36,868 nucleotides of DNA from Methanobacteriota archaeon. GTDB lineage: Archaea > Thermoplasmatota > Thermoplasmata > SG8-5. The DNA is taken from contig VMTD01000015.1 in NCBI GenBank assembly GCA_013791785.1, forward strand, positions 1 through 36,868, read 5' to 3'. Position 1 is the stretch's first letter. Each line of letters begins with the position of its first letter. Positions 9,512 to 18,194 of the stretch are shown in pieces. The position numbers and the translations under genes were made by a program. The notes under the pieces were generated by a model. That model was not told the DNA's origin. It worked only from the letters and a program-made list of their open reading frames with translations, and made no database searches.

Positions 9512-10517
9512 AGTGAGGGAAGCGGTACCGGAGGATAAAAATGGCTGGAATGACGTTGCCAGCAAGTCTCCGAGTGCAACCTACGCGCATACGTGGGAGT
9601 GGAAGGAAGTCATCGAGGAAGGATTGGAAATCAGAACATTATGTCTGGTTGCCGAGGACAAAGGTGAAATTGTAGGCATCTATCCAGGGTTTCTAAAACC
9701 GATTGCCAATAAACCATTGCTAAAAGGAAAATATGTTTTATTTTCTCCACTGGATAGTACTTGGGATTATGGAGGACCATGTGCAATCTCGACAAATTTA
9801 CCAAATGAAATAGTGAATGATTTAGTTATTCATATGGAAAAAATTGCGAAGATAAAAGGTGCAATCTCATTAAGAATATCGCCATTTGAAGGAGAAACAT
9901 TAAAGACAATATTAATGGAAAGAGATTATAGAACATCAGCACGATTGAATTCCCTTGTTGATTTGAAAAATAGTGAAAAAGAATTGGAACAGAAAGTCAG
10001 AAAAAAATGGCGCCAATATGTTAGAAAAGCAGAAACGAATGGAATTCAAATTGAGAATGTAAACAACGAAGCTAATTTGAAACTTGTGTATGAAGCAATA
10101 CTAAGTGTCCATCAGAGAGAAAATGCATATCTACCGCCATATTCGTTTTTTCAAATTTTGTTCAAATCATTTGATAAAAATAAATTATGGGTTCGGGCTG
10201 CAGTGTTTGAAAATAAAATAATCGGAGGCGATATTCTATTCAAACACCGCAATATTGTTGTAGAACGTTATAGAGGCGTCTTTGATGATTATATGGGGTT
10301 GCGACCCTACTATTTGATGGTTTGGAGCGCGATTATGGAAAGTAAGAAATCCGGTTTTGAACTATACGATTTAGGCGGAATGCCTTCTGACGAAAAGAAC
10401 GGCATATATTTTTTCAAATCCGGCTGGGGCGGAGAAATTATTAATGTAGATTGGTATGTGAAAGATGTAAAGTATCAGACATTGAAAAAATTAAAACATA
10501 GCATGGGGGGAAAATAG
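9504..10517 (+). CDS. FemAB-like peptidyl/acyl transferase
   Basis: A complete 337-residue FemAB/Acetyltransf_6 protein. KVRKKWRQYVRKAETNGI (about residues 154-171) is the conserved basic region, and YDLGGMPSDEKNGIYFFKS near the C-terminus is the most recognisable family block. FemAB relatives add amino acids or acyl groups to an amine of a surface polymer, and similar genes accompany NodB deacetylases in bacterial exopolysaccharide loci. That pairing is repeated here, with the deacetylase overlapping by eight bases. GGAG lies eight bases before the ATG. It is a paralogue of the partial gene at 1-774. The substrate is unknown. Confidence 0.78.
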   Translation: MIKVREAVPEDKNGWNDVASKSPSATYAHTWEWKEVIEEGLEIRTLCLVAEDKGEIVGIYPGFLKPIANKPLLKGKYVLFSPLDSTWDYGGPCAISTNLPNEIVNDLVIHMEKIAKIKGAISLRISPFEGETLKTILMERDYRTSARLNSLVDLKNSEKELEQKVRKKWRQYVRKAETNGIQIENVNNEANLKLVYEAILSVHQRENAYLPPYSFFQILFKSFDKNKLWVRAAVFENKIIGGDILFKHRNIVVERYRGVFDDYMGLRPYYLMVWSAIMESKKSGFELYDLGGMPSDEKNGIYFFKSGWGGEIINVDWYVKDVKYQTLKKLKHSMGGK

Positions 10518-11623
10518 TGAAAATATGTTTCATTGGTTGCCTGGAATTGAATCATTTCCAAAGGATGATCAAATGGTTCGCTGCCAGGGGTCATAATGTC
10601 CATGTGATTACATATGAAACTTACATTCCTTCTAATTTTGAATTCCCCAATGTCACAATCCATAGTGTACCTACTTCTTTCTCTCCGATGTTAAAGCCAT
10701 TTCCTAAAAAGGCTATGTGGGGAAAAATTCGAACGGTGAGAAAAATTATCAAATCGATATCCCCTGATATTGTCAATGGATACTTCTTGACGGAATTCGG
10801 TTTTTATACAGCGTATTCCGGACATTATCCAAAAATAATGGTGATGACCGGTTCAGATGCATATTTGAACTGGAAAAAATCTAAATTGACCAAATTCATA
10901 AATAAAATATCCATTAAAAAAATGGATATTGTTGTATCATTATCCGAAAACATGTCAAATGAACTGGTAAAAACATTCAATGTGAAGAAAGAAAGAATAA
11001 TCACCCGCCCAGAGGGGGTGAATCTAAAAGTGTTCAATTTAACTGTGAGGGATAATGTTAAATTAAATGGAACCCAAATAATAAGCACCCGAAATTTTAA
11101 ACCAGTATACAACATTGAAATGCTGATTAAAGCGATTCCACATGTGGTGTGTGAAATTCCGGATGCAAAATTTATTATTATCGGAGATGGACCGCTGAAA
11201 CAAGAACTTATAAACCTGGCTCAAAAATTAAATATAAGTAAAAATATAGATTTCAAAGGCGCAGTAGACCATGACAAGATTCCATTATTGCTCGGTTCAT
11301 CAGATTTTTATGTTTCAACATCGCTATCAGACGGAGCATCAATATCGCTATTCGAGGCAATGGCATGCGGATGTTTTCCGATAGTCACGGATATTCCAGC
11401 AAACAGGGACTGGATTGATAATGGGAAGAACGGATTATTAGTTCCTGTAGACGACACAAAGGATTTAGCGAAAAAAATAGTGATGGCAATCAATGACAAC
11501 GTGTTACGAACCGAAGCAAGGAAAGTCAATTGGAAGATCATCCAAGATAGTGCAGATATCGAAAAGAACATGATTATGATTGAGAATTTGTATTTTAAAT
11601 TAATCAATAAGAGGGGGAAATAA
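10517..11623 (+). CDS. GT4-family glycosyltransferase, variant signature
   Basis: 368 residues, GT-B fold. It starts at GTG sharing one base with the upstream TAG (TAGTG); GGGGGA lies six bases before it. The donor half shows ISTRNFKPVYNIEMLIKAI and DAKFIIIGDGPLKQEL. The usual E-x7-E is here D-x7-E (DGASISLFEAMACG), so the first acidic residue is aspartate rather than glutamate, which may alter donor binding. It is the last intact gene of the rightward operon, and from here to about 17.1 kb the DNA is visibly more AT-rich. Confidence 0.85.
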   Translation: MKICFIGCLELNHFQRMIKWFAARGHNVHVITYETYIPSNFEFPNVTIHSVPTSFSPMLKPFPKKAMWGKIRTVRKIIKSISPDIVNGYFLTEFGFYTAYSGHYPKIMVMTGSDAYLNWKKSKLTKFINKISIKKMDIVVSLSENMSNELVKTFNVKKERIITRPEGVNLKVFNLTVRDNVKLNGTQIISTRNFKPVYNIEMLIKAIPHVVCEIPDAKFIIIGDGPLKQELINLAQKLNISKNIDFKGAVDHDKIPLLLGSSDFYVSTSLSDGASISLFEAMACGCFPIVTDIPANRDWIDNGKNGLLVPVDDTKDLAKKIVMAINDNVLRTEARKVNWKIIQDSADIEKNMIMIENLYFKLINKRGK

Positions 11624-11674
11624 ATGAGAAAAGGGCTGATAATGTTTGTTCTATTTGTGTTTACTCTTTTCTGA
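11624..11674 (+). pseudogene. Remnant: first 16 codons of a lost signal-peptide or membrane protein gene
   Basis: Immediately after the stop of the GT4 gene (no gap), ATG at 11624 is preceded by GAGGGGG at 11611-11617, as good a ribosome-binding site as any in the window. The frame reads MRKGLIMFVLFVFTLF and stops. A positive end followed by a long hydrophobic stretch is how a secreted or membrane protein begins. The convergent GT4 gene's stop (11651) lies within this frame. The simplest reading is that recombination replaced the rest of the gene. A genuine 16-residue peptide cannot be excluded. Confidence 0.45.
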
Positions 11675-13030
11675 ACACAATTCTTTGAAAAGGTTCTGAT
11701 ATTCCGAAACCATTGAATTCAAGGTATATTTTGAAATAATATCGTGGAATGCATTATCTGCAATTAATTCTCTGACATCAGAATTCGATAGGAGATGATT
11801 AATCTTATCGATAAACGAATCAACCATGAATTGATCAACCACTACAAGGAATCCGGTTTCTTCGTCTCGTATGACCTCATGTATCGCGCCCACGTCCGTG
11901 CTGATAACGGGTACTTTCATGGCCATTGATTCGAGAATTGTAAAAGGGATTCCCTCGTTATGTGATGTCACTAGCATGATTTCAGAGTCGGCCAACAACT
12001 CAATTACTCCTTTATCATCTAGGACACCCGTAAAAATAAACTGTTTATTAAGTCCATGTTGAGTAATTATATTTTTGCATTTTAGTAAATCTGGTCCGTC
12101 TCCGGCCATCACAAATAACACATCATCTCTCTCAGTCATAGATAAGAACCTTTGGGCAACACTGATAAACAATTCGGGGTTTTTTTCCTCGCTCGTGATT
12201 CTACCTATAAAGGTTATTATTTTTACATCTGGTCTGATTTTCATTCGTTCTTTAAATTGACCCTGGAGGTTTACACCATTAAGAAACGGAGTTATATCTA
12301 TTCCATTGTATATGACAAGAAGTTTGGGATTGTATAATTCGGAAATCCCTTTCTCCATATATCTTGATGCCAGATAATTCTTTAAATGCTTGCTAATGCA
12401 AACACGCTTATCTAAATATTCAGCATAATCAATGAACTCAATCCTGGCACCTTCACTTTCTTCAGCATGCATTATGTCAAAGGTGACTACTCGAAGGAAA
12501 TGTTTTTTCAATGATGGCAGGTATCTATAACCCTTAGCTGCATTATAAGTGAATAAAATATCAATGTCCAACTTCTCGACAACCTGATTCATAAACAGAT
12601 TGAAGAACTTTTGATTTACAGGTCTTTTTTCCATCACGATAATATTTTTGAAAAAAGGTGCGAATTTGTTGGCCCATGCATTGTCACGATAAGTTGCCAC
12701 AAGATGAAAATCGTATTTCTCCTTATCAAGACCCTTGACAATATTGAGCATGACCCGCTCCGCGCCACCTAATGTCATATCTCGGATGACACATAACACA
12801 TTCACTTTATCCTTGTTGACCTTGAGTCTCGGAAGTTCACGGCCAGTCGTCATAGTATAATGAATTCCATCCATAGTGTTGTCAAACAGATGTTTAATAG
12901 GGAATATGAATTGCGATTTATATACCCTACGAATCACTATTTTCCCGCGGGATGTGATGTATTTCGATCTCCACATACTACGGGATAGGCGTTCCAAAGA
13001 TAATATCCTTGCCATATCGTGACAGGACAT
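11651..13030 (-). CDS. GT4-family glycosyltransferase
   Basis: 459 residues, longer than the neighbours because of an N-terminal extension of about 70 basic residues without recognisable domains. The GT-B fold then starts at KVNVLCVIRDMTLGGAERV, whose GGAERV loop is typical of GT4. The donor domain begins at ITFIGRITSEEKNPELF, and E-x7-E is in EGIPFTILESMAMKVPVI, followed by STDVGAIHEVI. The start at 13030 is the upstream-most ATG; 13015 is an alternative. It is convergent to the left operon and divergent from the next GT4, with which it seems to share a TATA box. Confidence 0.85.
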   Translation of the reverse strand: MSCHDMARILSLERLSRSMWRSKYITSRGKIVIRRVYKSQFIFPIKHLFDNTMDGIHYTMTTGRELPRLKVNKDKVNVLCVIRDMTLGGAERVMLNIVKGLDKEKYDFHLVATYRDNAWANKFAPFFKNIIVMEKRPVNQKFFNLFMNQVVEKLDIDILFTYNAAKGYRYLPSLKKHFLRVVTFDIMHAEESEGARIEFIDYAEYLDKRVCISKHLKNYLASRYMEKGISELYNPKLLVIYNGIDITPFLNGVNLQGQFKERMKIRPDVKIITFIGRITSEEKNPELFISVAQRFLSMTERDDVLFVMAGDGPDLLKCKNIITQHGLNKQFIFTGVLDDKGVIELLADSEIMLVTSHNEGIPFTILESMAMKVPVISTDVGAIHEVIRDEETGFLVVVDQFMVDSFIDKINHLLSNSDVRELIADNAFHDIISKYTLNSMVSEYQNLFKELCSEKSKHK

Positions 13031-13061
13031 TATTTAAATAAAAGATTCAATCGTGCATTAA

Positions 13062-13070
13062 TTTATATAT
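13062..13070. promoter_or_regulatory. Symmetric TATA-like box between divergent GT4 genes
   Basis: TTTATATAT lies inside the near-palindrome ATTAATTTATATATTAAT. Its centre is about 36 bases from both the leftward ATG (13030) and the rightward ATG (13102), so either gene would receive a leader of only about 10 bases. There is no second TATA-like box as well placed in the 71-base gap. Bidirectional use is an inference from the symmetry. Confidence 0.4.
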
Positions 13071-13101
13071 TAATCAGACATTTGGGGAAATGGAACCCTG
13101 A

Positions 13102-14181
13102 ATGAAAATCGCATATCTCTTATTAGAAGAAGACTTCAGCGTTGAAAGCGGTGTTTTGAAAAAAATATCAGCTCAAATCCGAGCTTGGGTATCTTATGAT
13201 TACGAAGTCACGTTATTTGTGATATCAGACAATACAAAAATTTGGGAAGGAATTAGGGATTTATCAATTATTATATGCAAAAGTGAGAAAAGCACAATTA
13301 TGACTTCAATCACCGGAAAGAAAAGTTTGTTACATAAAATCATCGAATGGAAACCGGATATAATATATGCCAGATTTGCGGTTAAATATCAATTACTTAA
13401 ACCGATTATGAAGAAATATCCCACAATAATTGAAATAAACAGCGATGACATTGTGGAATTCAAACGATTCAACAAACCAGATAAAAGAACCTTTGCAAAA
13501 TACAAATACCGACGCAACCGAATTTTAAAAATGGCGAAAGGGTTTGTTTTTGTCACGCATGAACTGGCAGACAGGTTTATCGAATTTGGAAAACAAAGAA
13601 CGGTTGTTGCGAACGGAATCCCATTAAATAATTTTAAGGTTCTACCACCAACCAATAACACCACACCACACCTCGTTTTCATTGGAACCAAGGATGCTTT
13701 TTGGCACGGGGTTGAAAAAATTGCTGTGATGGCAAAATCGTTCCCTGACTGGAAATTTGATATTATCGGCTTTGAAGGATTCGATGATGGAAGTGCTATA
13801 CCTCCAAATGTCCGATTTCACGGTCACATCAGCCGGGATCAATATGAAAAGATCCTACCCGGATATGATGTAGCTATTGGGACGCTATCTCTATATGAAA
13901 AGAATATGCAAGAGGCATGCCCTTTGAAAGTTAGGGAATACCTGGCATACGGCCTACCTGTGATAAATGGGTACAAGGACTCAGATTTTCCAAATGGGGC
14001 TCCGTTCTTACTCCAACTTCCTAATACGCTGACTAATGTGGAGGAAAATCTAGAAACTTTAAGGGAATTTGTCCAAAATTGGATGGGCAAAAGAGTGGAA
14101 CGTAAGTACATTGAGCCTATAGATGTGGCAATGAAAGAAAAGGAAAGATTGGCGTTCTTTGAGAGAGTTATTATCGAGTAG
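13102..14181 (+). CDS. GT4-like glycosyltransferase
   Basis: 359 residues, GT-B fold and more divergent than the other GT4 proteins here. The N-terminal MKIAYLLLEEDFSVESG replaces the usual GG-rich loop. The donor domain begins at HLVFIGTKDAFWHGVEKI, and E-x7-E is in EACPLKVREYLAYGLPVI. It likely transfers a sugar to the same glycan. The start is set by ATG with GGAA nearby and the shared TATA box upstream. The 184 bases between this gene and the next hold a TATA-like box and fragments of open frame, but nothing I can name. Confidence 0.8.
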   Translation: MKIAYLLLEEDFSVESGVLKKISAQIRAWVSYDYEVTLFVISDNTKIWEGIRDLSIIICKSEKSTIMTSITGKKSLLHKIIEWKPDIIYARFAVKYQLLKPIMKKYPTIIEINSDDIVEFKRFNKPDKRTFAKYKYRRNRILKMAKGFVFVTHELADRFIEFGKQRTVVANGIPLNNFKVLPPTNNTTPHLVFIGTKDAFWHGVEKIAVMAKSFPDWKFDIIGFEGFDDGSAIPPNVRFHGHISRDQYEKILPGYDVAIGTLSLYEKNMQEACPLKVREYLAYGLPVINGYKDSDFPNGAPFLLQLPNTLTNVEENLETLREFVQNWMGKRVERKYIEPIDVAMKEKERLAFFERVIIE

Positions 14182-14330
14182 ACCTAAAGATGGTTTGTAC
14201 ATTTCATAACCATACTTTGAATTTACTGGAAAGGATTGAATTCTTAAAGAAATATAATATTTTAATCATTTTGGCCATGGAATACTAAATAAACACCTCC
14301 GGACTGCCAAATATTCTAAATTACTAAGAA

Positions 14331-14340
14331 ATTATTATAT
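14331..14340 (+). promoter_or_regulatory. TATA-like box, leaderless start
   Basis: ATTATTATAT is centred about 30 bases before the ATG at 14366, and no Shine-Dalgarno sequence precedes that ATG. The spacing fits a transcript that begins at or just before the start codon, common in archaea. It suggests the 14366 gene has its own promoter despite following another rightward GT4. Confidence 0.4.
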
Positions 14341-14365
14341 CCTAAGGACAGTATCTACTAAATTA

Positions 14366-15349
14366 ATGAAAGTAGCAATATTTGCGTCAAACATGAATTT
14401 CTTCGAAGAGATATATAAAGAAATATGTAAGAAACATGAAGTCCGTTTATTTGTGGAACCAGTTGTGAATTTGCCCTTTGGACGAAGCAGAATCCACAAT
14501 ATTCTTAGAAAAAAGCAGATGACAAAATTAATGGCCTGGGCAGATGTTTCATTTTTCGAATGGGCAGATCAAAACCTTGTAGATGCAACTAAATACAATA
14601 AACATTCGAAAATAGTGACTCGGCTTCACTCTTATGAACTTACAACATATGCCGATATTGTCGATTGGACCAAAGTGGACCGAGTAATTCTCGTAAGCAA
14701 AATAATGCAAAAAAGGTTCTTGGATAAATTTCCAAATTATTCCAATGCCAGAACATCTGTTATAAACAATGTAATTAATGTTGACAAATTCAATATTCCA
14801 GAAAACAAGACTTTGAATAACAATTTAGGTGTCTTATCCAGTCTCGTTCCTGTAAAACGTCTTTATGACCTAATCCTTGCATTTTCAGAAATCAAAAAAG
14901 AAAAGCCAGATTTGAAATTAATCATTGGTGGAGGGGAGCAAATCGGGGAAAAAAGATATCCAATGGCTCTAATGGAATTAATAGATAAATTAAATCTTAA
15001 AGAATCCGTAATTTTCGAAGGACATATTGATGACCCACACGAATGGTTCAAGAGAATCGATATTTACATAAGTAATAGTTACTGGGAAAGCTTTTGTGTC
15101 TCCTTACATGAAGCCATGTCTAGCGGGTGCTACCCTCTTGTGCATTGGTGGTCAGGTGCCGAAGAGTTTGTTCCAAAGGAGAATATATATTTGCATAATC
15201 ACGAGCTTAAGCAGAAAGTGCTAGATTATTATTCGTCGGATGAAAACATTCGGAAAGATGAGTCTGATAATTTTCGAAATTTAATGGTAGATAGATTTGG
15301 TGAAAAGAAGCAATTGAATGAAATTATTAAAGTATTGGAAAGCGTTTAG
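14366..15349 (+). CDS. GT4-like glycosyltransferase
   Basis: 327 residues, at the short end for GT4. The N-terminal half is compact: MKVAIFASNMNFFEE, then SFFEWADQNLVD and RLHSYEL, a pattern common in small archaeal GT4 proteins. The donor half begins at LGVLSSLVPVKRLYDLILAF, and E-x7-E is in ESFCVSLHEAMSSGCYPLV. It is convergent with the methyltransferase gene across a 160-base gap. That gap contains AGGGGGG at 15466-15472 and ATG/GTG start-like codons at 15478-15482 but no supported gene. Confidence 0.82.
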   Translation: MKVAIFASNMNFFEEIYKEICKKHEVRLFVEPVVNLPFGRSRIHNILRKKQMTKLMAWADVSFFEWADQNLVDATKYNKHSKIVTRLHSYELTTYADIVDWTKVDRVILVSKIMQKRFLDKFPNYSNARTSVINNVINVDKFNIPENKTLNNNLGVLSSLVPVKRLYDLILAFSEIKKEKPDLKLIIGGGEQIGEKRYPMALMELIDKLNLKESVIFEGHIDDPHEWFKRIDIYISNSYWESFCVSLHEAMSSGCYPLVHWWSGAEEFVPKENIYLHNHELKQKVLDYYSSDENIRKDESDNFRNLMVDRFGEKKQLNEIIKVLESV

Positions 15350-15509
15350 AATGTAATTCTTTCGTTATGAGAGTTATCCCCACGTGAAATTATTCATTTT
15401 AAAATGTGGATAATGTAGCAACAATGATTTGGTCTAATGTAATCGTTAATTGGAACTCAATTATTAGGGGGGTTATTATGTGGCAGTAAATCGCCTTAAT
15501 ATAGAATTA

Positions 15510-16133
15510 TTATTTGACTTTTTTAAACACATACATTGCACCAATTGGGCGAGATTCATCAGAGGGACTGAGATCGATTGAACGTGTTTCTAGTAAAATA
15601 AAGCCATGTGATTCGAGAATATTCACATATTTCGAAAAATCTCGATAATATTGATAGGCCCCATCTGTTACTTTTGGTTTTGTTAAAATTTTTCGTATGC
15701 CCTTACGTTTATCAAATGGGTTTTTTTCCCAGGTGAAAATAAGAAGCCATTCATTTGACCATAATCCAAGATTATTTAAAATTTTTATATATGTGTTTTC
15801 ATCCATTATGTGAAATAATACATCAAGGCATAAAACAATTCTAGCTGAGACATTTAATTGATCACTAGCGGAGGCTACAATGAACTTCCAATCAGGATGT
15901 AATTTTTGATTATTTTCAATGATTATCGATGAAAAATCTATTCCGGTATATTTTTGGCAATCCTGACCTTCCCAGAAACTTAAATCACCACAACCAACAT
16001 CTAAAATGTCATCCAAATCTTTAACGTGATGTTTAATAATCTCCCACTTCCATTTTTTATAACTTCCTATAGAACCTTCTCCACTTCCTTTGCCCTGTTT
16101 ATAGCGTTCCTCCCAATAATCTTTATCGTGCAT
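15510..16133 (-). CDS. Class I SAM-dependent methyltransferase
   Basis: 207 residues. Motif I is LDVGCGDLSFWEG (about residues 40-52), followed by the acidic motif II in YTGIDFSS and VLCLDVLFHIM further on, a standard small-molecule methyltransferase layout. The N-terminal YWEERYKQGKGSGEGS is also typical. In this setting it probably methylates a sugar hydroxyl or amine. It is the last gene of a leftward run, 20 bases after the GT2 gene. Its DNA is much more AT-rich than the sugar-synthesis genes upstream. Confidence 0.8.
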   Translation of the reverse strand: MHDKDYWEERYKQGKGSGEGSIGSYKKWKWEIIKHHVKDLDDILDVGCGDLSFWEGQDCQKYTGIDFSSIIIENNQKLHPDWKFIVASASDQLNVSARIVLCLDVLFHIMDENTYIKILNNLGLWSNEWLLIFTWEKNPFDKRKGIRKILTKPKVTDGAYQYYRDFSKYVNILESHGFILLETRSIDLSPSDESRPIGAMYVFKKVK

Positions 16134-16153
16134 AAAGGGACATTAGCATCAAC

Positions 16154-17140
16154 TTAATAATAATTACTCTTTATTTTTAAAATATAGTCAAACAATCGAA
16201 CAATTATCAAATTCACTCGATGATGAAAATAAAAAAATGCATAAATCAGATATATCAAATCGTCTCCATTTAACAGTAATTTCTTTTTTCTTATCATCTT
16301 TAAAGAATATTTATAAGCATCAATTAGTCCCCTTCGTTTAAAAGAAAATATTAGCTTACCATAATTTCTGATTTTAAATTTGGTGCTATGATTTACGTCA
16401 TAAAAATATTTTAAGTTATCTTTAAAAAAAGCATTTCTTTCATGTTCATGTATATCTTTCATGACTTTTGATCCTTGACCTGGATGATCTCTAGATTCAA
16501 CAAAATATTCATTCATTTGTACAAAATCATACATTGTATTCATCCTAAGCCACATATCATTATCTTGTGTTGTTTGTAGCTTTTCATTAAAATAGCCTAC
16601 TTTGGTAAAAGCTTCTTTAGGAATGAGCGTCGTACAACCGTGTATAAAACCACCTCGGGTCATTAATGATTCGTAAAAAGTATCAGGATTTTCTAATGAA
16701 AGAGTAATTTTTTCTCTTTTATTTTCCAATACGTGGATGATAATAAAATTGCTATATAAAATGCATTTTTTATTATTTTTATCTTTATAATCATTTAAAA
16801 ATAAAATTTGTTTTTCAATTTTATCCTTAATATACATATCATCATGGCTAAGCCAGGAGATGTATTCACCTTTTGCCAATTTGATTCCTGCATTTAAAGC
16901 GGATGCCACACCGCCATTTTGTTTATTCAAATACACTATCCTGTTTCCATATGATTTACATATTTCATCGGTTTTATCATCATCGTTCGAGCCATCGTTT
17001 ATCACAACTACTTCAATATTTTTATATGTTTGAGAAAACGCACTCTCTAATGCCGAATTCAAATAATCCGAGCCATTGTAAACAGGAATAATTATGGAAA
17101 CAAGTGGCTCTTCAGTCAAACAATCACCGTATGTTTCCAT
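16154..17140 (-). CDS. GT2-family (GT-A fold) glycosyltransferase
   Basis: 328 residues. The N-terminal GT-A domain has VSIIIPVYNGSDYLNSALES, VVINDGSNDDD (UDP-sugar binding) and the metal-binding SHDD in WLSHDDMYIKDKIE, with a later LRMNTMY segment. The C-terminal third is basic and tyrosine-rich. It overlaps the wecB-like gene by 17 bases. The gene is strikingly AT-rich with runs of A and T, while DNA just upstream (above 17.1 kb) is near balanced. The junction therefore falls at this gene's first codons, suggesting recent transfer of this gene and the methyltransferase. Confidence 0.87.
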   Translation of the reverse strand: METYGDCLTEEPLVSIIIPVYNGSDYLNSALESAFSQTYKNIEVVVINDGSNDDDKTDEICKSYGNRIVYLNKQNGGVASALNAGIKLAKGEYISWLSHDDMYIKDKIEKQILFLNDYKDKNNKKCILYSNFIIIHVLENKREKITLSLENPDTFYESLMTRGGFIHGCTTLIPKEAFTKVGYFNEKLQTTQDNDMWLRMNTMYDFVQMNEYFVESRDHPGQGSKVMKDIHEHERNAFFKDNLKYFYDVNHSTKFKIRNYGKLIFSFKRRGLIDAYKYSLKMIRKKKLLLNGDDLIYLIYAFFYFHHRVNLIIVRLFDYILKIKSNYY

Positions 17141-18194
17141 GCAAAATGTTTACAACGGTGCTGCTGACGTCTGGAGCAAGGTATTCGACCGGTGGGTTCC
17201 AATTACAAGGCTGTGCAAAGGCTATTTCCGCGCATTTGATTATGTTATCAGGATTGGAACCACTAAGTATGTTGCTGCCAACCTCGATGGTCTCTGGCCG
17301 TTCAGTAACATCACGAAGAGTAACATTCGGAACCTTGAATATACAACACTCCTCCTGGACGGTTCCAGAATCTGTAAGCACGCACATGGCGTTCTTCTCA
17401 AGTTTCACGAAATCGAACAAACCGAGCGGCTCCACCGCGACGATTCTCTTGTCAAGTTTCCTTTTTTGCAACCTTGCACGGGTGTGGGGGTGAATGCTCC
17501 AGATTATGGGAACTTTGTGTATTGAAGCCAGCTTATTGAATGCCTCTACAAAATCGTCAAGCCGCTCTTTGATATCTACATTTTCCGCCCTGTGCAGTGT
17601 GGCAAGCATGTACTTCTTTTGCTTTAATCCATATTTCTGAAGAACTTTACTGGCATTGATCTGAGGCCCATAATGGTCAAGTACCTCTTTAATTGGATTT
17701 CCAGTCACATAGATGCGCTCGCTGGCTATCCCTTCCCGGAGAAGGTTCATCCGGCTCCGTTCGGTGTATGGCATTAGTATATCGCTGCTGTGGTCGATCA
17801 CCCGGCGATTTATTTCCTCTGGCACACGGTCATCGTAACAGCGATTGCCTGCCTCCATATGATACACAGGTATACCCAATCTCTTCGCAACGAGAACCGA
17901 AAGAGCACTGTTGGTGTCGCCCAAAAGTAGTACTTTATCTGGCTTCTCTGAATTAAGAATCTTTTCAGCTCCTTTCAGGATGATACCAACTTGTTCAGCG
18001 AAACTTCCTTTAGCATTTAGGAAATGGTCTGGCTTTCTTACCTTAAGTTCTTTGAAAAATACCTCATTCAAATTCTTATCGTAATTCTGGCCAGTGTGGA
18101 CTAAAACATGGTCTGAGCATTCATCCAGCTTGGCTATGACCCGGCTCAACCGGATGATTTCCGGTCGCGTTCCCAAAATCGTCAGAACCTTCAT
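17124..18194 (-). CDS. wecB: UDP-N-acetylglucosamine 2-epimerase family (WecB/CapG/FnlC-like)
   Basis: 356 residues, full length for non-hydrolysing 2-epimerases. Conserved residues are visible: D93 in GDTNS, E114 in HMEAGNR, E126-E127 in PEEINR and H201-R202 in LHRAENVD. SGTVQEECCIFKVPNVTLRD, with RPET after it, resembles the CapG/WbjD subgroup rather than standard WecB. That subgroup epimerises C-2 of a 6-deoxy UDP-HexNAc to finish UDP-L-FucNAc or UDP-L-QuiNAc. Both partner enzymes lie directly upstream, each joined by a four-base ATGA-type overlap. Classical UDP-ManNAc formation is the alternative. Confidence 0.88.
   Translation of the reverse strand: MKVLTILGTRPEIIRLSRVIAKLDECSDHVLVHTGQNYDKNLNEVFFKELKVRKPDHFLNAKGSFAEQVGIILKGAEKILNSEKPDKVLLLGDTNSALSVLVAKRLGIPVYHMEAGNRCYDDRVPEEINRRVIDHSSDILMPYTERSRMNLLREGIASERIYVTGNPIKEVLDHYGPQINASKVLQKYGLKQKKYMLATLHRAENVDIKERLDDFVEAFNKLASIHKVPIIWSIHPHTRARLQKRKLDKRIVAVEPLGLFDFVKLEKNAMCVLTDSGTVQEECCIFKVPNVTLRDVTERPETIEVGSNILSGSNPDNIIKCAEIAFAQPCNWNPPVEYLAPDVSSTVVNILHGNIR

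Noticed and set aside
14190-14288. 32-codon frame between two GT4 genes
   Set aside because: It has no ribosome-binding site, no domain and no coupling to a neighbour; it is indistinguishable from a chance frame in AT-rich DNA.
17094-17525. Plus-strand frames over the wecB start of the AT-rich boundary
   Set aside because: They are antisense to the WecB/CapG-like gene; translations show no domain features.
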